DNA from: Regnicoccus_A sp014224355
GTDB taxonomy: Bacteria; Cyanobacteriota; Cyanobacteriia; PCC-6307; Cyanobiaceae
Direction of reading: 5' to 3'
NCBI RefSeq assembly: GCF_050920705.1
Contig: NZ_CP154799.1
Coordinates: forward strand, 1,364,001-1,428,000
Length of the DNA stretch: 64,000 bases
Shown here piece after piece: positions 24,159 through 33,565 of this stretch. Numbering within the stretch: position 1 is the first letter of the stretch; each line of letters starts with the position of its first letter. A model generated the notes under the pieces. It ran no database searches. It saw only the letters and a program-made list of their open reading frames with translations, and was not told the origin of the DNA. The translations under genes were made by a program, and so were the position numbers.

Positions 24159-25703
24159 ATGCAGGATCACAATGCCGTTAGCCACCCCAGCATGAAGCTG
24201 CAGAAACTGCCCACGGGAGTGGAAGGCCTTGATGACATCTGTCAGGGAGGTCTTCCGATTGGGCGATCCACGCTGATCAGCGGAACCTCTGGGACGGGCA
24301 AGACAGTTTTTTCTCTTCATTTTCTCCATAACGGCATCCGTGATTTCGACGAGCCTGGAATCTTCGTAACATTTGAGGAGTCTCCGCTCGACATCATCCG
24401 AAATGCTGCCAGTTTCGGCTGGAATCTTCAGGAGCTGGTTGCCCAGGACAAGCTTTTTATCCTCGATGCATCCCCCGACCCTGACGGCCAGGACGTGGCT
24501 GGCAACTTTGATCTCTCTGGGTTGATCGAGCGAATCAATTATGCCATTCGCAAGTACAAAGCAAAGCGCGTAGCTATTGATTCCATCACCGCTGTCTTTC
24601 AGCAGTACGACGCTGTGTCAGTGGTGCGGCGGGAGATCTTTCGCCTCATCGCCAGGCTCAAAGAGATTGGTGTCACCACCGTCATGACCACCGAGAGGAT
24701 TGATGAATATGGCCCGATTGCTCGCTATGGCGTTGAAGAGTTTGTGTCAGATAATGTGATTATCCTCCGCAATGTGCTGGAGGGAGAACGTCGTCGACGC
24801 ACCGTGGAGATCCTGAAACTGCGGGGCACGACTCACATGAAGGGGGAATTTCCCTTCACCATGGGAGCCCACGGTGTGGCGATCTTCCCGCTCGGGGCCA
24901 TGAGGCTCACTCAGCGGTCTTCAAATGTGCGCCTCAGCTCTGGCGTGCCCAGGCTGGATACGATGTGTGGTGGTGGTTTCTTCAAGGATTCCATCATCCT
25001 CGCCACCGGCGCCACCGGCACCGGTAAAACCCTGCTGGTAAGCAAATTCGTGGAAGATGCTTACAACAACAAGGAGCGTGCAATTCTGTTTGCCTATGAG
25101 GAGTCGCGCGCGCAGCTCCTGCGCAATGCCACCAGCTGGGGGATCGATTTCGAGAAAATGGAGCAGGATGGCCTGCTCAAGATCATCTGCGCTTACCCCG
25201 AATCAACCGGACTGGAAGATCATCTTCAGATCATCAAGACGGAGATTGCCAGATTCAAGCCAGCACGGATGGCAATCGATTCGCTCTCGGCACTCTCGAG
25301 AGGTGTCAGCCACAACGCCTTCCGGCAATTCGTGATCGGCGTCACCGGCTATGCCAAGCAGGAAGAGATCGCTGGATTCTTCACAAATACATCAGAGGAG
25401 TTCATGGGGAGTCACTCCATCACCGATTCCCATATCTCCACGATCACAGATACCATCCTGCTGCTTCAGTACGTGGAAATCCGTGGTGAGATGGCCCGCG
25501 CCATCAATGTGTTCAAGATGCGTGGCTCCTGGCACGACAAAGGCATCCGCGAGTTCGTGATCACCAGTCAAGGTCCGGAAATCAAGGATTCCTTCTCCAA
25601 TTTTGAGCGCATCATCAGTGGCGTTCCCCATCGCGTCACCACAGACGAACGGGTGGAGCTCTCCCGGATTGCCCGTGGCATCGATGGTGAGGAGCCCTTT
25701 TAG
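24159..25703 (+). CDS. kaiC: Circadian clock ATPase/autokinase KaiC
   Basis: KaiC is the two-domain hexameric ATPase of the clock. The 514-residue protein has CI Walker A GTSGTGKT (42-49), catalytic glutamates in FEESPLD (73-74), CII Walker A GATGTGKT (284-291), and the phosphorylation region GSHSITDSHISTITDT. By alignment in my head, Thr422, Ser427 and Thr428 correspond to Thr426, Ser431 and Thr432 of S. elongatus. The C-terminal A-loop tail (FERIISGVPHRVTTDERVELSRI in pieces) that KaiA binds is present. The gene follows kaiB by 76 bases. It is convergent with nblS (19-base gap). Confidence 0.97.
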   Translation: MQDHNAVSHPSMKLQKLPTGVEGLDDICQGGLPIGRSTLISGTSGTGKTVFSLHFLHNGIRDFDEPGIFVTFEESPLDIIRNAASFGWNLQELVAQDKLFILDASPDPDGQDVAGNFDLSGLIERINYAIRKYKAKRVAIDSITAVFQQYDAVSVVRREIFRLIARLKEIGVTTVMTTERIDEYGPIARYGVEEFVSDNVIILRNVLEGERRRRTVEILKLRGTTHMKGEFPFTMGAHGVAIFPLGAMRLTQRSSNVRLSSGVPRLDTMCGGGFFKDSIILATGATGTGKTLLVSKFVEDAYNNKERAILFAYEESRAQLLRNATSWGIDFEKMEQDGLLKIICAYPESTGLEDHLQIIKTEIARFKPARMAIDSLSALSRGVSHNAFRQFVIGVTGYAKQEEIAGFFTNTSEEFMGSHSITDSHISTITDTILLLQYVEIRGEMARAINVFKMRGSWHDKGIREFVITSQGPEIKDSFSNFERIISGVPHRVTTDERVELSRIARGIDGEEPF

Positions 25704-25722
25704 ATCTGGTCTAACAACATCG

Positions 25723-27783
25723 TCAGACCTCCGCCAGTTTCGGTTCCCCCAGCCGGGCCTGATGGGAGCGCCTCTCCCCTTCCACCAGCAATTCATCGCT
25801 GTCCGCCTGCTCCAGGGGGAGATCGAACCAGAAGGTGGTGCCCACCCCTGGCTCACTGGCCATCTGAATCGCGGTGCCGTGCTTCTCGAGGATGCCCCGC
25901 ACGATCGAGAGCCCAAGACCCGTGCCCACTTCGGTATGCACGGCGTTCTCCACCCGGTAGAAGCGCTCGAAAATCCGTTGTTGATCCTCCCTGGAGATGC
26001 CTGCGCCCGAATCGGCGATCTCCACCCGAAGCCTCGGCAGGGGTGAACTGAGCTCGCAGCTGGGGACCCCATGGGCCGGCAGGTTGGCAGGATCGAGGTG
26101 ACAGGAATCGGGCCAGGGGTAGGCCCTCAGCATCAGCCGGCCACCGGCCGGGGTGAATTTGAGCCCATTGCCCACGAGGTTGTCGAGCACCTGCAGCAGC
26201 AGGTCCCAGTTGCCGCGCACCGAGGGCAGCTGAGCATCCATCTCCAGCACCAGCTGTACGCCTTTCTCCTCGGCATTGAGGCGGTAGTTGCGCAGGGTCT
26301 GCTCCATGGCCGGACGGATTTCCATCGGCTCGAGGGTCCAGGTGCGATCGGATTCGAGCCTCGAGAGATCGAGCACGTCGTTCACGAGCCGGGTGAGGCG
26401 GTCGGTCTCGGCGTTGGCGATCGCCAGGAATTCCTGGGTTTCTTCCTCGCTCAGCTGATCACGCAGATCATGCAGCGTTTCGACGTAGCTCTTGATGTTG
26501 AACAGGGGCGTGCGCAATTCATGGGACACATTGCTGATGAAGCGGCTCTGGGCGGCATTGAGTTCCACTTCCCGGGTGAGATCCTGAACGGTCATGGCGA
26601 TGCCCTTCAGGCTTTCCCCCGAAGCATCCTTGACTGTCTGCAACACGATGCGCAGGGTTCGTGGCGGCTCCCCGAAGCTGCTGCGCACGTCGGCACTGTC
26701 CCTCTCCCCATTCACCAGGGCATCGAGAGGCCCCTGAAGCTCCATGGCCAGCACATCAGGCAGTTCACTGCCCAGGTCCTGGCCTTCGAGGTTGCGGCCC
26801 TCCCAGCGAAACAGGCGCCGTGCCGTGGGATTGACCAGCACGATCCGCCCCTCTCCATCGAGCAGGGCTGCGCCATCGGCCATCGTGGCGATCAGGCTCT
26901 GTTGTTTCACCTGGGCGGCCGTGAGCTCCTCGATGTTGGCGGCGTCGTAGACCTCCAGCTGGGAGGCCATGTCGTTGAAGCCATTCAGCAATTCACCCAG
27001 TTCCCCGCCCACGGGCAGGGCGATGCGGGCTTCGAAATCACCCCCGGCGATCGCCCGCACACCTCGCAGCAATTCCTTCACCGGGCGGGTGATCGTGAGG
27101 GCATTGAAGACCGCCCCGAGGATCACCAGCACCCAGATCGAGATGAACACCGCCACGGTCACCTCGCGGGTGAGGGCCGCGCTGGCGAGCACCGCTTCGT
27201 TCGGGTTGATGCCGAGGGCCAGCACCCCGAGGTAGCGCCCCTCGCTCACCATCGGCACGAAGACATCAGTCACCTGGCCATCGGGACTGAGGTGCTGCCG
27301 GATCAGCGGGTTCTGGGGCCGGCGCTGGAGCTCCGCCGGCAGTTCCAGGCGGCGTCTGAGCAGCAGTTCGCTGCCGCCGTTGGTGGAGCTGATCGGAATC
27401 CCGAGGTAGATCACCCCTTCGGGATCGGCAAAGAAGATGTAGCGGAGGCTTCGGCTGGAACGCCAGAAGCGTTCGGCCACCGCCGCCAGCTCCCGGTCAT
27501 TCCCCTCCGCCACCAGCGGGGTCACATTCGCTGAGAGCAACAGACCCAGATCCCGGGCGAAACGGGTGTCGCTCATGCGTGCATCCATCTGGATGCCATT
27601 GAGCGCAAAGAAGGTGATGCCGGTCATCATCAGGCTCACCACGAGGGTGGCCACAGCCAGCAACTTGGTCTGGAGGCTGAATTCCGCCCACCAGAGGCTG
27701 AGTTGCTCCCACCAGCTCAGGGGCAACGGCGTGCCGCCCGCGCAGTCGGGGCTGGGGGTGGAGGAAGGCAAGGCGTCGCTCAC
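25723..27783 (-). CDS. nblS: Sensor histidine kinase NblS (Hik33/DspA type)
   Basis: NblS is the conserved cyanobacterial and plastid sensor kinase for high light, nutrient and other stresses, working with the regulators RpaB and RpaA-type partners. The 686-residue protein has two membrane segments (LLAVATLVVSLMMTGITFFA and VAVFISIWVLVILGAVFNAL) around a periplasmic domain, a HAMP region (ITRPVKELLRGVRAIAGGDF), a PAS domain, the phosphoacceptor block SHELRTPLFNIKSYVETL, and the N, G1, F and G2 boxes of the ATPase domain (DNLVGNGLKFTP, DSGAGI, RFYRV, GTGLGLSIVRGI). It is convergent with kaiC and sits 27 bases downstream of purD. Confidence 0.95.
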   Translation of the reverse strand: MSDALPSSTPSPDCAGGTPLPLSWWEQLSLWWAEFSLQTKLLAVATLVVSLMMTGITFFALNGIQMDARMSDTRFARDLGLLLSANVTPLVAEGNDRELAAVAERFWRSSRSLRYIFFADPEGVIYLGIPISSTNGGSELLLRRRLELPAELQRRPQNPLIRQHLSPDGQVTDVFVPMVSEGRYLGVLALGINPNEAVLASAALTREVTVAVFISIWVLVILGAVFNALTITRPVKELLRGVRAIAGGDFEARIALPVGGELGELLNGFNDMASQLEVYDAANIEELTAAQVKQQSLIATMADGAALLDGEGRIVLVNPTARRLFRWEGRNLEGQDLGSELPDVLAMELQGPLDALVNGERDSADVRSSFGEPPRTLRIVLQTVKDASGESLKGIAMTVQDLTREVELNAAQSRFISNVSHELRTPLFNIKSYVETLHDLRDQLSEEETQEFLAIANAETDRLTRLVNDVLDLSRLESDRTWTLEPMEIRPAMEQTLRNYRLNAEEKGVQLVLEMDAQLPSVRGNWDLLLQVLDNLVGNGLKFTPAGGRLMLRAYPWPDSCHLDPANLPAHGVPSCELSSPLPRLRVEIADSGAGISREDQQRIFERFYRVENAVHTEVGTGLGLSIVRGILEKHGTAIQMASEPGVGTTFWFDLPLEQADSDELLVEGERRSHQARLGEPKLAEV

Positions 27784-27810
27784 GCCCGGGACCGGAGGTG
27801 TCCTGGCACC

Positions 27811-29136
27811 CTAGGTGCGCCGGACCTGGTGACCGATGTCGCGGCGGAAGGTGATGCCTTCGTAACGCACCTGAGCAAGGCCGTCGTAGGCGCTGGCGAA
27901 GGCCGCATCGAAATTCCCGGCCTGGGCGACCACCGCCAGCACCCGGCCTCCGGCTGTCACGCAGGCACCGGACTCTTCCTGCCGGCTGCCGGCATGGAAG
28001 AGCTGCCGCCCGGGGATGGCCACCTGCCCGGTGTGGATCGCATCCCCCCGGCGCACATCCCCGGGATAGCCTGCGGCCGCTGCCACCACACAGGCGCTGC
28101 AACCCGGCGCGATCGAGAGGGTCGGTGCTTCATCCAGCGCCCCGCGGGCGCAGGCCAGCAGCACCGCGGCCAGCTCCCCGCCCAGCAGAGGCATCAGGGT
28201 CTGGCATTCGGGATCCCCGAAGCGGCAGTTGAATTCGATCACCCGGATGCCGTCCTCACTGAGCATCAGCCCCGCGTAGATCACGCCCCGGTAGTCGATG
28301 CCCCGCCGGCGCAGGGCGTTGAGGGTGGGTTCGAGCACCTGCGCTCGAACCTGCTCGAGGGCCGCGGCATCGAGCAGGGGGGCCGGGGCGTAAGCCCCCA
28401 TGCCGCCGGTGTTGGGGCCGGTGTCACCTTCTCCGATCCGTTTGTGATCCTGGGCCGGTGGCAGGAGCACCATCGCCCGGCCATCGCTGAGGGCGAACAC
28501 CGACACCTCAGGGCCGCTCAGCCGCTCCTCGAGCACAAGGCTCTGGCCGGCCTCACCGAATCGTCCCGCGAAGATCTGCTCGATCGCGGCGCGGGTCTCC
28601 TCGACGCTCTCGGCCACGGTGACCCCCTTCCCTGCCGCCAGGCCATCGGCCTTGACCACCAGGGGCCTTCCCTCCCGCTCCAGCACTGCCAGGGCTTCCT
28701 CGCGGCTGGAGGCCGCCCAGTAGCCGGCGGTGGGTACACCCGCCTCCAGCATCAGGGCCTTGGCCCACTGTTTGCTGGCCTCCAGCTGCGCCCCGTCGGC
28801 TCCTGGTCCGAACACGGCGATCCCACCCGCCCGCAGGGTGTCGGCCAGGCCGTCGGCGAGCGGCCCTTCCGGCCCGACCACCACCAGGGTCACCCCCAGA
28901 TCGAGGGTCGCCTGGAGCAGGCCCTCCTGGTCGGCGTCGTGGATGGCCAGGGCCTCGCAGCCCTCCAGCTGGGCGGTTCCGCCATTGCCTGGAGCCACCC
29001 AGACCCGCTCCACCCCCGGGCAACGGGCCAGGGCCCAGGCCAGGGCGTTCTCCCGGCCGCCGGAGCCCACCACCAGCAGTCGCTGCACGCCGGGCTCGCG
29101 GGTGGAAGGGGGACTGGACTGGACCGGATCTGTCAT
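27811..29136 (-). CDS. purD: Phosphoribosylamine--glycine ligase
   Basis: PurD (GAR synthetase) is the second step of purine synthesis. The 441-residue ATP-grasp enzyme begins with a Rossmann-like start VQRLLVVGSGGRENALAWAL, then WVAPGNGGTAQLEG, VVGPEGPLADGL, ATP-grasp segments PLVVKADGLAAGKGVTVA and LVLEERLSGPEVSVFALSDG (in pieces), the GPNTGGMGAYAPAP motif, and RFGDPECQTLMPLL. The ATG at 29136 adds a short variable tail before the core. It precedes nblS on the same strand and diverges from the gene at 29219. Confidence 0.96.
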   Translation of the reverse strand: MTDPVQSSPPSTREPGVQRLLVVGSGGRENALAWALARCPGVERVWVAPGNGGTAQLEGCEALAIHDADQEGLLQATLDLGVTLVVVGPEGPLADGLADTLRAGGIAVFGPGADGAQLEASKQWAKALMLEAGVPTAGYWAASSREEALAVLEREGRPLVVKADGLAAGKGVTVAESVEETRAAIEQIFAGRFGEAGQSLVLEERLSGPEVSVFALSDGRAMVLLPPAQDHKRIGEGDTGPNTGGMGAYAPAPLLDAAALEQVRAQVLEPTLNALRRRGIDYRGVIYAGLMLSEDGIRVIEFNCRFGDPECQTLMPLLGGELAAVLLACARGALDEAPTLSIAPGCSACVVAAAAGYPGDVRRGDAIHTGQVAIPGRQLFHAGSRQEESGACVTAGGRVLAVVAQAGNFDAAFASAYDGLAQVRYEGITFRRDIGHQVRRT

Positions 29137-29218
29137 GGGGCCGCAGCGGCAGAGGTGGTGGATCGGTTCCCTTAGGTTGACCCCCGGTGGACCGCCAGCC
29201 GTGTCGTTCCTTCTTTAC

Positions 29219-30334
29219 ATGCCTGCGGTTCCCGGTGCACCGCTCAATCGCCGTGTCCAGGCCATCCCGCGGGCACGGCTGGCGGGCCTGCTCACACTGC
29301 TCCTGCTCAGCTGCAGCCTCCCCGGCCGCAGCCTGGCCCAGCCCCTGCCGGATCCACTCCCGCTCCCCCAGAGCGGCCCCCCGGGTCCCCCAGTGCTGTC
29401 CTTGCCCATGGACGAGCAGGCCTTCCTCGCGGCCCTGGCCTCCGATCAGCTGCCGGTGCTGGAGGAGGCCTGTCAGGACGCCGCCCGCTTCGATCTGCCC
29501 GGGCGGCTCCGTCAACTCAAGGACCGGCTGGTCGCTCTGCGGCCTGCCCCCCAGCCCCTGCCAGTGGTCCTCTCCAATGCCAATGCCCTGATCACTTGCC
29601 TGGCGCCGGAGGCTGCCCTCTCTGTGCTCGACCGCTACGGGCCCGGCCCCGGGCTGGAGCGTCAGCAATGGCTGACCCTGCAGTGGCGGGCGGCGGATGC
29701 CGGCCTGAATCACCGCCGAGCCGCCGAGGCCCTGCGACGGCTCGGCCGCGGGGAGCGCAGCTCTCTGGAGGCCGTGGCCCTGCCGGTGCGGCTGCGTGAC
29801 GACGGCAACCTGGACACCCGTTCGGCCCTTGACGTGCTCGCTTCCCATCTCGCGGCCATGGGCCGCCGGCGGGAAGCGGCAGACGTGTTGCTGGCCGGTC
29901 GCCTGCCTGGTCAGGTGGCGGCCGAGCGCCTCAAGCGGGCCGTGGCGCTGCTCAGCGACCTTCCCCTGGCCCAGCGCAATGCTCTCCTCGAGATGGCCCT
30001 GGATCAGGCCGCCGCGGGCGGGGCCTGGGGCCTGGCGGCCCAGTTGCTGGATGACCAGCAGGCCCTGCAGCGGCTCGAGGGTGGCGATCCGGATCCGGCC
30101 CGGCAACGCCGTCTGCGGCTCAGCCGCCGCATCGATGACGCTTACGCCGAGTGGCTGCTGCGGCGCGATGATCCCTCCCAGGCGGAGCGGAACCAGGTGC
30201 TGGAGCAGCGCCTGCGCTCCCCGCGTGAGCCGGGCGGCCATGCTGCCGGGGAGGGGCCCGAATCGTTGCCGATGGAGCCTGCCGCACCCTCTCCCGCCGT
30301 CCCTGCAAACTCCGCCGAGCCCACCACCCCATGA
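29219..30334 (+). CDS. Secreted or membrane-anchored helical repeat protein, unknown
   Basis: The 371-residue product has a signal sequence (LAGLLTLLLLSCSLPGRSLA) whose core LLLLSC could be a lipobox, followed by a Pro-rich linker and about 230 helical residues (LEEACQDAARFDLPGRLRQL, LERQQWLTLQWRAADAGLNH, RREAADVLLAGRLPGQVAAERL) that look like degenerate TPR-like pairs. The C-terminus is Pro/Ala-rich. No family is recognised, though similar picocyanobacterial proteins exist. ATG 29219 and GTG 29201 are possible starts. The stop overlaps the purC start by 4 bases, so translation with purC is coupled. Confidence 0.65.
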   Translation: MPAVPGAPLNRRVQAIPRARLAGLLTLLLLSCSLPGRSLAQPLPDPLPLPQSGPPGPPVLSLPMDEQAFLAALASDQLPVLEEACQDAARFDLPGRLRQLKDRLVALRPAPQPLPVVLSNANALITCLAPEAALSVLDRYGPGPGLERQQWLTLQWRAADAGLNHRRAAEALRRLGRGERSSLEAVALPVRLRDDGNLDTRSALDVLASHLAAMGRRREAADVLLAGRLPGQVAAERLKRAVALLSDLPLAQRNALLEMALDQAAAGGAWGLAAQLLDDQQALQRLEGGDPDPARQRRLRLSRRIDDAYAEWLLRRDDPSQAERNQVLEQRLRSPREPGGHAAGEGPESLPMEPAAPSPAVPANSAEPTTP

Positions 30335-31086
30335 CGTCCTATCAGCTGGGTCCGCTCCTGTACGAAGGCAAGGCCAAGCGGATCTTCCAGACCGACCAGC
30401 CCGACCTGGTGGCGGTGGAGTTCAAGGACGACGCCACCGCCTTCAACGCCCTGAAGAAGGCCGAACTGAAGGGCAAGGGCGCCCTCAACTGCAGGATCTC
30501 CGCCCTGCTGTTCGAGCATCTTCAGCGCGCGGGTGTGCCCACCCACTACCTGGGGGTGCAGGGCCACCACTGGATGCTGGTGCGCCCGGTGCGGGTGATC
30601 CCGATCGAGGTGGTGATCCGCAACGTGGCGGCGGGATCGTTGTGCAGGCAGATGCCGATCGCCGCCGGCACACCGCTCGATCCACCGCTCCTCGACCTCT
30701 ATTACAAGGACGACGCCTATGGAGACCCCCTGCTGAGCGAGGCACGGCTGGAGCGGCTGTCCCTGGTGAACGGCGAACAGCGCCGGGAGCTGGAAGTGCT
30801 GGCCCGCCGGGTGAACACGGTGCTGCTGGATTTGTTCAGCGGTCTCGGTCTGCAGCTGGTCGACTTCAAGCTTGAGCTGGGCTTCACGGCCGACGGGGCT
30901 CTGGTGGTGGCCGATGAAATCAGCCCCGACACCTGCCGTCTCTGGGACCTCGACGTGGTCGATGCCCAGGAGAGGATTCTCGACAAGGACCGATTCCGCC
31001 AGGATCTCGGCGGGGTGATCGAAGCCTATGGGGAGGTCCTCAAACGGGTCCAAGGGGTGATCCACGGCCCCAGCCTCTACGGGTAA
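30331..31086 (+). CDS. purC: Phosphoribosylaminoimidazole-succinocarboxamide synthase
   Basis: SAICAR synthase joins aspartate to CAIR in purine synthesis. The 251-residue product opens MTSYQLGPLLYEGKAKRIFQ and has KDDATAFNALKKAELKGKG, MLVRPVRVIPIEVVIRNVAAGS, LLDLYYKDDAYGDPLL and ADEISPDTCRLWD (in pieces), all canonical. Family length is about 240-250 aa. The ATG overlaps the stop of the upstream helical protein by 4 bases. bamA follows after 43 bases and may be read from the same transcript. Confidence 0.97.
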   Translation: MTSYQLGPLLYEGKAKRIFQTDQPDLVAVEFKDDATAFNALKKAELKGKGALNCRISALLFEHLQRAGVPTHYLGVQGHHWMLVRPVRVIPIEVVIRNVAAGSLCRQMPIAAGTPLDPPLLDLYYKDDAYGDPLLSEARLERLSLVNGEQRRELEVLARRVNTVLLDLFSGLGLQLVDFKLELGFTADGALVVADEISPDTCRLWDLDVVDAQERILDKDRFRQDLGGVIEAYGEVLKRVQGVIHGPSLYG

Positions 31087-31129
31087 GGTCACGGCAATTT
31101 GCGGCGCCGCCGCTTTGACTCGGAGAACC

Positions 31130-33565
31130 ATGGGTGTCATCCCCAACGCCCGCACCACTGCTGCCATCTCCGAAGCGATGCCGAGGCCTCTGTCGCTGGC
31201 CCTTGGCCTGCCCATGCTGGGTCTGCTGGCGCTGCTGACTCCCCAGGCCGCAGCCGCCCGGAGCGAACCGGCTGCCGAAGTGGCCCAGGCGGCCGAAACC
31301 GCTCCCTCCGCACCGGATCAGACCCCGACGGAGCCTGAACCTGCTGCGCCGGAGACAACCTCACCGGAAGCCGTCACACCGGAGACCACAGCTCCAACCC
31401 CCGAGGAGGCGGCCACTGAGGATGAGGACCCTGCGACCCCTCGACCCGAGGTTCTGGAGACTGACCAGGCCCCTGCCGAGGAGCCCGCCACCCCACTCCC
31501 CAGCGGCCCACCAGGCTCGATCAGCCCTGGAAGCCTCGCTCCTGAGAAGTCCGACGAACCGCGGGTCCTGGTCAGTGAGGTGGTGATTCAGGGGCTGGAA
31601 GGGCACCCCGAGCGGGAGCGCCTGGAGCTCGCCGCCTATGACGCCATGGTGGTCAGGCCCGGCAGCCGGGTCACCCGCAGCGAGCTGCAGACCGACCTCT
31701 CCGCCATCTACGCCACCGGCTGGTTCTCGGATGTGCGCATCCAGCCGGTGGACGGCCCCCTTGGTGTGCAGGTGGTGGTGATCACCACCCCCAATCCGGT
31801 GCTGGAGAAGGTCGAGTTCGACGCCGAAGAGATCAAGCTGCCACCAACGGTGCTGGCGGACACCTTCGCCGCTGATTTCGGCAGGACCCTCAACCTCAAC
31901 ACCCTGCAATCCCGGATGCAGGACCTGCAGAAGTGGTATGCCGATCAGGGCTATTCCCTGGCGCGGGTCACCGGTCCCAACCGGGTGAGTCCGGATGGCA
32001 CGGTGCTGCTCACGGTGCGGGAAGGCACTGTCGAGGGGGTGGAGGTTCAGTTCCTCAACAAGGAAGGTTCGGCCACCAACGAGGACGGGGAGCCGATCCG
32101 GGGCAAGACCAAACCCTGGGTGGTCAGCCGTGAGATCTCGATCAAGCCCGGCGAGACCTTCAACCGCCGCAACCTCGAGGACGACATCAAGCGCCTCTAC
32201 GCCACCGGCCTCTTCGGTGACATCAAGGTGACCCTGCGGCCCGTACCGGCCAAACCCGGCGAGGTGGTGATCGTGCTCGGCATCGTCGAGCAGTCGTCCG
32301 GCTCCCTCTCCGGCGGCCTCGGCTACAGCCAGAGCCAGGGTGTGTTCGGTCAGATCCAGCTCCAGGACAGCAATCTTCTGGGCCGGGCCTGGGATCTCGG
32401 CCTCAACTTCACCTATGGCCAGTTCGGTGGCCTCGCCGACATCTCCTTCACCGATCCCTGGATCAAGGGCGATGCCTACCGCACCGCCTTCCGTGCCCGC
32501 CTGTTCCTGAGCCGCGACGTTCCCCAGATCTTCCAGAGCCAGGACAACGGCAACATCAACACGGTGTCCGACTTCTACGAAGCCCCCGGCACCCCCGTGG
32601 CCTTCAACATCAACAACAGCAACAACCCCGAGAGCAGAACCTTCCGCTCGGTCTCAGAAGCCGAGTCTCAGTCTCCGAACAACAGCTGGTTCGATTACGA
32701 AGGCAACTCCGTCGCCATCCAGCGCGCTGGCGGCAACATCCAGTTCGTGCGGCCCCTCAACGGCGGCAATCCCTTCAAGCGCGCGCTCTGGACCGCGGTC
32801 CTCGGCGTCACCGCCCAGGAGGTCACGCCGATGAACTTCGCCGGCTCCAGCCGGCCCTTCGGCGCCAGCACCAACGACTTCAATGGCGCGGAAGCCCCGA
32901 TCGACGATGTGATCTGCATCGCCTTCAACTGCGCCCGCACCAACCAGTTGCTTGCATTGCGGCTGGCGGCCACCCGCAACAGCCTCGACGATCCCCGCAA
33001 CCCCACCTCCGGATCCTTCCTCAGCGTCGGCACTGAGCAGTACGTCTCCGTCGGCCCCGATTCCCCCACCTTCAACCGCCTGCGGGCCAGCTACAGCTAT
33101 TTCATTCCCGTCAACTGGCTGAAGTTCTACAAGGGCTGCCGTCCCAAGCCCGGTGAGACCCCCGACTGCAAGCAGACCCTGGCCTTCCAGTTCTCGGCGG
33201 GCACCAACATCGGTGACCTGCCGCCTTACGAGGCCTTCTGTCTGGGGGGGTCCAACTCCGTGCGCGGCTACGCCGACTGCGACCTGGGGGTGGGACGCAG
33301 CTTCGGGGAAGCCACGATCGAATACCGCTTCCCGCTGTTCAGCATCGTCAGTGGTGAGCTGTTCGTCGATGGGGGCACGGCGTTCGGAACCCAGTCGGCA
33401 GTGCCCGGAAATCCGGGAACCCTGCTCGACAAGCCCGGCAGCGGCTTCTCCGTGGGAACCGGTCTGATCGTGACGACTCCGGTCGGCCCTCTGCGCCTCG
33501 AGGTCGCCAGCGAGGGTTTCACCGGTGACTGGCGCTTCAACCTCGGAGTGGGCTGGAAGTTCTAG
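31130..33565 (+). CDS. bamA: Outer membrane protein assembly factor BamA (Omp85)
   Basis: BamA inserts beta-barrel proteins into the outer membrane; the cyanobacterial protein is the relative of plastid Toc75. The 811-residue product has a signal sequence, a long Pro/Glu/Thr-rich linker (about residues 45-143), three POTRA-like domains (from RVLVSEVVIQGL at 145 on), and the C-terminal barrel with the lid motif region NSVRGYADCDLGVGRS and final strand WRFNLGVGWKF. A CGGAGAACC ribosome site lies right before ATG 31130, so I prefer it to TTG 31115. lpxC follows with its start overlapping the stop, forming an envelope operon. Confidence 0.95.
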   Translation: MGVIPNARTTAAISEAMPRPLSLALGLPMLGLLALLTPQAAAARSEPAAEVAQAAETAPSAPDQTPTEPEPAAPETTSPEAVTPETTAPTPEEAATEDEDPATPRPEVLETDQAPAEEPATPLPSGPPGSISPGSLAPEKSDEPRVLVSEVVIQGLEGHPERERLELAAYDAMVVRPGSRVTRSELQTDLSAIYATGWFSDVRIQPVDGPLGVQVVVITTPNPVLEKVEFDAEEIKLPPTVLADTFAADFGRTLNLNTLQSRMQDLQKWYADQGYSLARVTGPNRVSPDGTVLLTVREGTVEGVEVQFLNKEGSATNEDGEPIRGKTKPWVVSREISIKPGETFNRRNLEDDIKRLYATGLFGDIKVTLRPVPAKPGEVVIVLGIVEQSSGSLSGGLGYSQSQGVFGQIQLQDSNLLGRAWDLGLNFTYGQFGGLADISFTDPWIKGDAYRTAFRARLFLSRDVPQIFQSQDNGNINTVSDFYEAPGTPVAFNINNSNNPESRTFRSVSEAESQSPNNSWFDYEGNSVAIQRAGGNIQFVRPLNGGNPFKRALWTAVLGVTAQEVTPMNFAGSSRPFGASTNDFNGAEAPIDDVICIAFNCARTNQLLALRLAATRNSLDDPRNPTSGSFLSVGTEQYVSVGPDSPTFNRLRASYSYFIPVNWLKFYKGCRPKPGETPDCKQTLAFQFSAGTNIGDLPPYEAFCLGGSNSVRGYADCDLGVGRSFGEATIEYRFPLFSIVSGELFVDGGTAFGTQSAVPGNPGTLLDKPGSGFSVGTGLIVTTPVGPLRLEVASEGFTGDWRFNLGVGWKF

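Noticed and set aside
26071..27534. A 487-codon plus-strand ORF
   Set aside because: It is antisense to nblS; composition is His/Gln-rich shadow and no domain is recognisable.
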